Origin: Cephalotus follicularis
Taxonomy: Eukaryota; Streptophyta; Magnoliopsida; Oxalidales; Cephalotaceae
DNA length: 64,000 bases
Direction: 5' to 3'
NCBI GenBank assembly: GCA_001972305.1
Contig: BDDD01002369.1
Location: 1-64,000, forward strand
The position numbers and the translations under genes are program-made. Under the pieces are notes generated by a model. The model was not told the DNA's origin. It did no database searches and worked only from the letters and a program-made list of their open reading frames with translations. Shown here in pieces: positions 57,172 through 64,000 of the stretch; position 1 is the first letter of the stretch; every line of letters starts with the position of its first letter.

Positions 57172-58110
57172 ATGACAATGAACACAAACGTAGGAGAGAG
57201 CCAAAATATCTTAAAACCCCCTTTCTTCGATGGCAATAACTATGGCCATTGGAAGGCTAAGATGACCATTTTCATTCAATCCCTTGATTATAACTTATGG
57301 GACCTCATAGTTGATGGTCCAAATCTCCCTACCGTCACACTTGCAAATGGGGATGTTGTTCCTAAGCCTATAAATCTTTATGATGATAATGATAGAAGAA
57401 GAGTTCAAATAAATGCTAAAGCTAAACACATTATCATTTGTGCTATAAAATCAAACGACTTCAATAGGATTTCGTCTGGCATTTCCGCCAAGGAAATGTG
57501 GGATAGACTTGAGGTCACTTATGAAGGGACAAATCAAGTTAAAGAAGCTAAGATTAGTATGCTAGTCCATGAGTATGAAATGTTCACTATGAATGAGAAC
57601 GAAGATATTAAATCCATGTTCTCTAGATTTACAAATATTATTAATGCATTACAAGCTTTGGATAAAACTTATTCTAATAGTGAAATGGTGAGAAAAATTC
57701 TTAGGTTTTTGCCAAGGTCTTGGATGCCGAAAGTTACAGCAATTGAAGAAGAAAAGAATCTCAACGTTCTTCCGCTACATGACCTTCTAGGGTCACTAAT
57801 GACCCATGAGCTTTCGATGCAAAAGAAAGATGATGATGAGGAGAAGGAGAAAAAGAAAAAGAAGATAGTGGCATTGAAATAATCTCTAATCGAAGATTCC
57901 GAGGACCAAGATGATAATGAAGAGCTAGCCCTCATCACACGAAAGTTCAAGAAGTTCCTAGCTAACAAGAAAAAGTTTGGTGGAAAGCCAAACAAGAAGG
58001 TCTATCAAAAGGGAGAATCAAGTAAGCTAGAAGAGATCATTTGTTTCGAGTGCAACAAACCGGGGCACTACAAAAGCGATTGTCCACAGCTCAAAAAGAA
58101 GGATCTCTCT
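57172..58110 (+). pseudogene. Cop3 gag, N-terminal and middle parts
   Basis: ATG 57172 opens a 236-codon frame with FFDGNNYGHWKAKMTIFIQ and FTMNENEDIKSMFSRF, ending in TAA at 57880 where Cop1 has a serine codon. The same frame continues to a complete CCHC knuckle (CFECNKPGHYKSDC, about 58041-58082). A short indel near 58105 then changes frame. This gag is better preserved than in Cop1: the knuckle's Gly-His is kept, and the glutamate codon that is TAA in Cop1 is intact. Confidence 0.88.
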
Positions 58111-58111
58111 C

Positions 58112-58525
58112 TTGAAGAAGAAAGCTATGATCTCCACATGGGATGATAGTGATGAGTCTAGTTCGGATGAAGACTCAAATGAAGAAGTGGCTCAAATAGC
58201 GTTGATGGCCTTTGAGGAAGAAGAAGAGGAAGAAAGCGATGAGGTAACCTATGATGAACTTGTCTCCATAGTAGAAAAATATAGTTCTATGATTGCATCT
58301 TTAAATAAAAAGGTCAAGACTTTGGTTAATGAAAATGAGGAACTTAAATCAATTAATTTGGCTAAGGAAGATAACTCAAACGAAATTGAAGTAGATCTCC
58401 TAGAAAATGAAGTAGCATATTTAGAGAAGGAAAATAGAAGACTTAAGGAAAAAATAGACGCATTAAAGAAAACCTTCTCAAAGTTTTCTAATAGTAGTGA
58501 AAAGCTTGAAAACCTTAGGATATGA
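58112..58525 (+). pseudogene. Cop3 gag coiled-coil segment
   Basis: The frame starts with an acidic stretch (DDSDESSSDEDSNEE) followed by VNENEELKSINL and VAYLEKENRRLKEK heptads, likely a coiled coil. It ends in TGA at 58523, caused by a deletion of about 38 bases compared with Cop1, which carries a CVFDNAGLGYEE phrase here. Confidence 0.78.
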
Positions 58526-58529
58526 GGAG

Positions 58530-59065
58530 ATGAAGAATGTTAAGCTTTATCAAAACTTCTTTGAGAGGAAAGAGAGGATAGAAAAAGAGAAGGTTGAAAA
58601 ACTCATATTAAGAAAAAAGGTGTACAAATTTCATGTGACTATTGTGGTAAAAATGGACATACATCTTTTACGTGCTTTCATAAGAAAAATGCCATGTTTA
58701 AGAAAAATATAAATAACTCTTGTAATTTTTGGGGCAAACATGGACACACATCTTCATCATGCTATCATAAGAAAGATGCCATATATAAGAAAAGGATAAA
58801 TGCTTCGTGTGTTCATTGTGGTAAATACGGTTATGCATTTTCATCTTGTTTTTATAAAAGAAATATTATGTATAAAAGAAGAATAATTGTATCTTGCAAC
58901 AATTGTGGTAAGAATGGCCATACTTCTACCTCTTGTTTTTATAAAGAAAATATATTAAATGATTCAAATTTTTCTAGAGTAAAGAAAATTTGGGTTCCCA
59001 AAAGAACCATCTTGACTAACCCCAAAGAACCCAAAATTTGTTGGGTACCTCAAACAAATATTTGA
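58530..59065 (+). pseudogene. Cop3 zinc-knuckle array
   Basis: This is the counterpart of the four-knuckle array of Cop1. The first knuckle (near 58634-58680) is out of frame with the rest. Knuckle 2 reads CNFWGKHGH (second Cys lost), knuckle 3 CVHCGKYGYAFSSC (His lost), and knuckle 4 CNNCGKNGHTSTSC is intact. The frame ends with WVPQTNI and TGA (59063-59065), as in Cop1. Confidence 0.8.
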
Positions 59066-59081
59066 AAATTATGTTATGTAG

Positions 59082-59530
59082 GTGTGCTTGAAGGCATTAT
59101 CCAAGAAGACACAATGGTACTTGGATAGTGGGTGCTCCAAGCATATGACGGGCGACAAGAGTCTCTTCGTCAAATTTGAATCAAAGGAAGAAGGAGATGT
59201 AACCTTTGGAGACAATGCAAAAGGAAAGATCAAAGGTTTTGGCCCCATAGGTAACAATAAAACCTCTATTCATAATGTTCTATTTGTTGATGGACTCAAG
59301 CACAATCTCTTGAGCATAAGTGAATTATGCGACAAGGATTGTACAGTCACCTTTGAAAAGGACTCTCGTAAAGTGATAGACATAAATAGTAATCAAATTA
59401 AGTTTATAGGATATAGACATAGGAATGTGTATGTGGTAGATATACATGACATGAATAATGTTAAATGCCTAGTGTCTATAAAAGAAGATAGTTGGCTATG
59501 GCATAGAAGATTAGGTCATGTAGGTATGTC
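59082..59530 (+). pseudogene. Cop3 protease and GAG-pre-integrase start, cut by Cop4
   Basis: After TAG the frame runs VCLKALSKKTQWYLDSGCSK, with an intact D-S-G protease motif, through LVSIKEDSWLWHRRLGHVGMS, the start of the integrase zinc-binding module (H-x4-H). Cop4's LTR begins at 59531; codons read beyond it belong to that LTR. Confidence 0.87.
59526..59530. repeat. Probable left target-site duplicate of Cop4
   Basis: ATGTC before the TGTTAG start; the partner is outside the window. Confidence 0.5.
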
Positions 59531-62109
59531 TGTTAGATTAGGGTGTCCCTGCAAGCCACGAGAAGGCTGCAGACATATGTACTTTACATATGACACAATC
59601 TTGAATCGTACATTCTTAGTTCCATTAGTGTTCTATTGTGCATATTCAATAAAGATTGGCATTTGGCTATATGTATTATCCCAAACCGTCTCAACAGATC
59701 AGTTGATCACCATGTCAACTGAATACACATATAGCGCCCTGTCCGTAAAGGGTTGGATCTCGTGCCTGAGAGGTTATGAGAATGATATCCTTACTCCCTT
59801 GTGACAAAAGTTACAAGTCATAGGTTCACTCTCTTATGGCAATTGATGAACCGCAAAGACTTGTCGTGTTATGCTTGCTCCCGATGTTAGGGAGGATGGA
59901 TTATCTCATTGCCATTTGGGTTTTACCCTAAAGCTGATACGGGGTGCGTGCAGGGGCACGACACTGAACCGACCCACCATAGGTTATCTAGTTGGAGAGT
60001 CAACACCTCTGTCAACAGAATTCCTATTGTCTCGGTAGTGTTTAGTCAAAGAGGACTAGAAGATCATACATGATTTACGTTGTATCGTTAGACCTGAGCG
60101 ACTGGCATGCGTTGTGTAGTAACTGCCTGGCTTTGATTTTTACCTTCCCCAGCACTAGCCACGTGCTGGCAAAAGGGTTGTCTTTGGGCCTTGTGGGAGC
60201 TGCATTGAGATGTATGGGCAAGTTTGCAAGATGGGATCGTCACACCCGTGTTGAGGGTTATAGGCTCTATAACATCTGTGACCGTTGAAGACTTAAATTT
60301 CCGGCCGGGTACTGGGAGATTGGGAACAAGAGGTTTCCTGGGATATCTCCCATAGTCTGAGTGCATTCATAGACGAATGATAGACGTGGTTTAATCCTAT
60401 CTTGACATTGACATTGACAAAGTACTGGGGAACCGGTTAACGAATGATAGACGTGGAACTTTTTGGTCCATGAATCTGGGGGGTGATTGTAGATCACACC
60501 GGGGCTATTAGCTGGGTAGTCGTACCATAACTTCGGGATGTTCTGGGAAATTTATCATCGTATCGAAAATCCACCGGGCTTTAGGGTCCCGCCTGATTAT
60601 TGGAAAAGTGACGCATGCTGCACACATGCTCGCTTGGTGGTAAATCTAGTTTTTGAACTAGTATATATTATTTTGACATTAGTGGTTTGTTTTTCGTTCC
60701 ACTAATTGTCATCTTGATATATAAAGAGACTTCAAACCCGGAGCATGATTTAATTTTTAATTCAATTAATTAAAGTGAGAGCCTTTAATTATTTAAAGTG
60801 GGAGACCTTAATTGAATCATAAAAGAGAGAAACATGTTTAATTAATTGAGACAATTATTAAACATGTGGGAGAAACAAATTAATTTTGAAAGAGAAATTT
60901 AATTTAAATTGAAAGAGATTTTTTAAAAGGAGAAAAGAGAAATAAGAGAGAGAGAGAGAGAGAGAGGGGAGGGGGAGAGAGAGAGAGAGACTTATTTTAT
61001 TAAGTCAAAAATGCATTTTAAAAACTAATTTTTAAAATTATCTCCCTCTTAATCTCTCTCACAATCTCTCCCTCACATTCTCTCCCAGCACATTCGTGCG
61101 CCATAAGCCGAGGGCGGGACAGAAGCGTTTAACGCGTCTGCACGCAGAGGCGCGCTCCTACCGGCGTCCTTGCATGGTATGCCTCTTCCTCTTCTCTCTC
61201 CCGATTTCTCCTTTCTTTCTCTCTCTTTCTCTCTGTGGTGGCAGATCGTGTTTCTGTCGCCTCCCTGCTCTGACGTCCCTTTCCACCCCCGATCGTCACT
61301 GGTAGGTGGAGCCAACCTTTGGCTCTACCTATCTTGACCTTAGTTGAGGCGTTCCCAGCGTTCTTGGCCGATGTTTGTGCGTGGTGAGTCGAGTTGACCC
61401 GTCGGGCTACTTTGACTTGGCGTTCCGCGCTGAGTCACGACGAGTCTTGGGTTGAGGTGTGTCGGGCTGGTGTCGCTGAGCCGTTTGGTGGCTCTGCGGC
61501 CGCTAGTGACGAACAAGGAGTCAACCCCGTGACTCACCGCCGGTCGTTCATGGCGTTCATGGCCGAGTCTTGCCGAGTCTCGGCCACCGGTGCGTTCATC
61601 GGGGTGTTAGCGTCCACATATGTCAAGGCCGGTCAATGACGAGTTGACCGAGACTCACTGAGTCTGAACTCAGTGAGTCGCTGCCTCTGGCCGCCGTGTT
61701 CCGACGCGGTTCCGGGCATGTCTCCTCCAGATTCGGGTTGAGCAGATTTTTTGGTGTCCGTTGGTATCAACATCGGACGATACGAGGACTGTCCAAAATT
61801 TGGCGGTGTTACCGATGACCGGCAGTTGCTGCTGCAGGCGTGCAGCGGCAAAGTGGTGGAGCCCCCAACGTTGGTATGGTTGCTTCACTTATGCTTTTAT
61901 GTTTTCCGCCGTGCTTAAACTTTATGGTTTTGCGTGCATGCTTGATTTCGTAATTGTTCGATTGAACATCAAACGGAGATCCTAGGCATATTGATTTTGG
62001 TAGCAAGATGTTCGTGTGAACCTTGACTTGTTGTCTTTTGAAAAATTAAAATTATACACACTAGCATCCTAGACCCAAAATTGACCGGGAGACCCCTGGG
62101 TTTCCAACA
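59531..62109 (+). repeat. Cop4 5' LTR (2579 bp)
   Basis: Starts TGTTAGATTAGGG and ends GGTTTCCAACA. It includes a GA microsatellite (60945-60990), a pyrimidine block (61165-61235), and GAGTCGAG with GACTCACTGAGT-type motifs (61386-61680), a decayed form of the Cop2 palindromes. Confidence 0.88.
60945..60990. repeat. GA microsatellite
   Basis: About 46 bases of AG repeats interrupted by a G-rich stretch, within the Cop4 LTR. Confidence 0.92.
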
Positions 62110-62111
62110 AG

Positions 62112-62123
62112 TGGTATCAGAGC
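62112..62123 (+). promoter_or_regulatory. Primer binding site of Cop4
   Basis: TGGTATCAGAGC two bases after the LTR end. Confidence 0.92.
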
Positions 62124-63640
62124 GATCCGTTTAATTTCAATTGGACTTTAATTTCGGTTTTGGTGGCTATTTTGAAATAATTAAAGTACCTGAAATAATC
62201 TAGTGGGAGGTTTTACTGGAATGACGACGAACTTGTGGAATTGTTTTGATTGGCCATCGGAAATTGAAATTGCTAGTGTTTATTTAAAGTCTATAGTAGA
62301 TGTAGATTTTAAATGTCTTATGCAAGATGGTAGGCTATGGAATTGAACCTAGCTTTTTGGTTTCTTTTATGGATGGTTTAATTCGCTTTATTGTCATGTA
62401 CTTTATTTGGTCTGTAATAAGGTTGCCTGCGAGCACCTTTTATTTCCTTATTTTTTTTATTTCCCCTCCATTTTGTATTCTATTCTTTATTTTTAAATGT
62501 ATTTTGGTAATTTCATTTTGTAAACAAAGAAGAGAAGAATTACAAAGGAGCTTGAAGAGGAATATCAAGGAAGTTACAAGACCAAGTGAAGGCCATGTAT
62601 GCATGGTGCATTTTGTAATAAAGTAATATTGAATAGTTCACCTAGGAGACCGAGGGATCACATACGCTCGTGTGATCTCTCATAGATTTAATCCCTGGCC
62701 AGACCATATTTATTTCTAAGAGGGAAATAGGTTGCATGAGATGGATGTTTTCGTTTTGCAAACAAATCTTAACACGTCAAGCATGCTAAGCCGTCCAAAT
62801 GGATTGGAAGATAATTAAAATTATCTAAAATGGCTTTTTGGTAATATTTAAAATTTGATGAGACCAAATTCCTCCAACTCGTGAAATAATAAGTCCATAA
62901 GCGGTGGGACATAAGGCTGTCCCGTCGTTGGCCTTCCACGATTTTCGTTGAATGGTGTGGACACATTGGGGATGGCACTGCCCACCGCAGAGGTCCCCCA
63001 TATGACCATTTCTATTCAATTTCAGTGTGCGGTACACTAGAAGGAAATAACCATGTTGTGAAACTTTGACAATCTCCCTTGTGGGTAACAAAATAGGTTC
63101 ATTTCTCTGAGGATTGTGGGTTCGGACTTATACCGAGTTCATATTATTGGCACAGCCCAACGCTGTGGATTATATGGGTCGTGAGGCCGGAACTTGTATT
63201 GGATCTTGTATTTTGGGCAAGAGGCCCTAATGCAAATATGATGATTTAATCCTAACTATTCGCTATTGTGGTTTGTCGTGCCCACCACTGAGACCATGAT
63301 AGGGCGGGATAGATTTCGATCCCCACTAGGAAGCAAGAGGCTTCTCGAATTCCACATGGAGGTGTGAAATACGATTAGAATAGTGGGATGAGCCATAATT
63401 ACAAAAGACCAAGGATTATGGTAATAAAATAAATGGACTGATCTGTTAATATTCTCTTTCTTTTTCCTCATATAGGTTGCTAGTTTTTTTTTTTACATAC
63501 TTGATAATGTACTCAAATTGGCAAACAGCACAAACAATTTTCAAACACGTTTAAAACTCAAAAACTTGAAAATCTGTATTTCACTGAATGGAAACGCGTT
63601 TAACGCAACATTCTCACGAGCATGAGAGTTGCTCATGTCA
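62124..63640 (+). other. Long leader of Cop4
   Basis: Non-coding, homologous to Cop2 41900-43480, with the same order of short conserved phrases. Nothing else is seen here. Confidence 0.6.
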
Positions 63641-64000
63641 TAACTGAGATTACCCCGAGCTAGTGAACGATGTATCCGACCATCACAAGGCCAGTTGGGC
63701 TAAATGGTGAAACGATGATTATCGAACTCGTACCCTATCAATTGTTGGCATATCGCCACAATTTCGCATGATCAGGCTATGCACTCACAGACCTTGTCTG
63801 TCATGCTTACACAACTTGAGGAGTTGTATGGCACCAAGTCGAGGACTTTAAAGGTAGATTTTGACCAAGAGAGGTCATGATCGTTTGTGATGTCTCGATT
63901 TCCTACTTGAATAATCTCAAGGGAAGACAGATCAAGTGAATCTAAGTTCCAAGGGTGAAAACCCAAGGAAGAGGTAGCTAGTGCAAAGGGAATTCCATTT
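63641..64000 (+). pseudogene. Cop4 gag remnant, cut by window end
   Basis: The phrase LTQLEELYGTKSRT near 63808-63850 matches Cop2 gag (LIQLEKLFGTQSMT). No open frame of useful length remains. Confidence 0.55.

Larger units (their letters stand above)
55950..64000 (+). mobile_element. Cop3: Ty1/copia element (Cop1 family) inside the Gyp3 5' LTR, split by Cop4
   Basis: 5' LTR 55950-57112, primer site 57115, gag, zinc-knuckle array, protease and the start of the GAG-pre-integrase region to 59530, where Cop4 begins. The remaining pol and 3' LTR lie beyond the window. It is the sister of Cop1 on the other strand, with several of the same protein phrases nearly identical. The preceding bases TTGCT (55945-55949) are the expected target duplicate, but the partner is outside the window. 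Confidence 0.9.
59531..64000 (+). mobile_element. Cop4: Ty1/copia element (Cop2 family), runs off the window
   Basis: 5' LTR 59531-62109, primer site 62112-62123, a leader homologous to that of Cop2, and a gag remnant near 63750-63900. LTR and leader align with Cop2 over most of their length but are clearly diverged, so these are separate old insertions of one family. Confidence 0.88.

Noticed and set aside
59082-59804. 240-codon frame taken as one protein
   Set aside because: Codons after 59530 are read from the Cop4 LTR; the frame is an accidental fusion at the insertion point.

Overview
The window is plant nuclear DNA made almost entirely of LTR retrotransposons inserted into one another. 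I found no host gene. A land plant, most likely an angiosperm, is suggested by chromodomain-bearing Ty3/gypsy elements of the Tekay/Del type, long-LTR Ty1/copia elements, primer sites matching initiator-Met tRNA (TGGTATCAGAGC or close), and heavy nested insertion. One assembly gap (N) lies at 13328-13862. Every coding region carries stops or frameshifts, so all are given as pseudogenes. The species cannot be named from this sequence.

Layout. (1) 1-8512: Cop1, a minus-strand Ty1/copia element whose 3' LTR is cut by the window edge; it carries an extra reading frame between RNase H and the 3' LTR. (2) 8513-10733 plus 29401-29423: remains of older minus-sense LTRs. (3) 10734-29400: Gyp1, a plus-strand chromovirus with a 5-bp target duplication (aaata). 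Solo1 (12351-14732, duplication gtttt) sits in its 5' LTR, and Gyp2 (16978-23558, minus, duplication gacac), which has only gag, splits its protease. (4) 29424-32642: unclassified, probably decayed LTR sequence. (5) 32643 to at least 55949: Gyp3, a minus-strand chromovirus. Its 3' LTR is split by Cop2 (34880-49267, duplication cacaa). Cop2's 5' LTR is split by Solo2 (34904-39469, duplication ctgca), and Solo2 is split by Solo3 (35198-37716, duplication ttata), a solo LTR of the Gyp1 family. Gyp3's 5' LTR is split by Cop3 (from 55950), and Cop3 is split in its integrase region by Cop4 (from 59531), which runs off the window. Cop1 and Cop3 are one copia family; Cop2 and Cop4 are another.

How the parts fit together. 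Each autonomous element originally encoded gag (RNA packaging), protease, reverse transcriptase/RNase H and integrase. Gyp2 has LTRs, primer site, polypurine tract and gag but no pol, so it would have depended on enzymes from a relative; its gag closely resembles that of Gyp1. The most striking signal is in the control regions. LTRs of both superfamilies carry clusters of short palindromes sharing the core GTCGAC, with outer bases that differ by family: AAGCGTCGACGCTT, CAGTCGACTG, GAGTCGACTC and GACGTCGATGTC. In the Gyp1 family and Gyp2 the order is palindrome cluster, TATA box, GTAAGT donor-like site, second palindrome cluster, TTTCAG acceptor-like site, primer site. Cop1 has a further cluster inside the element, just upstream of its extra reading frame.
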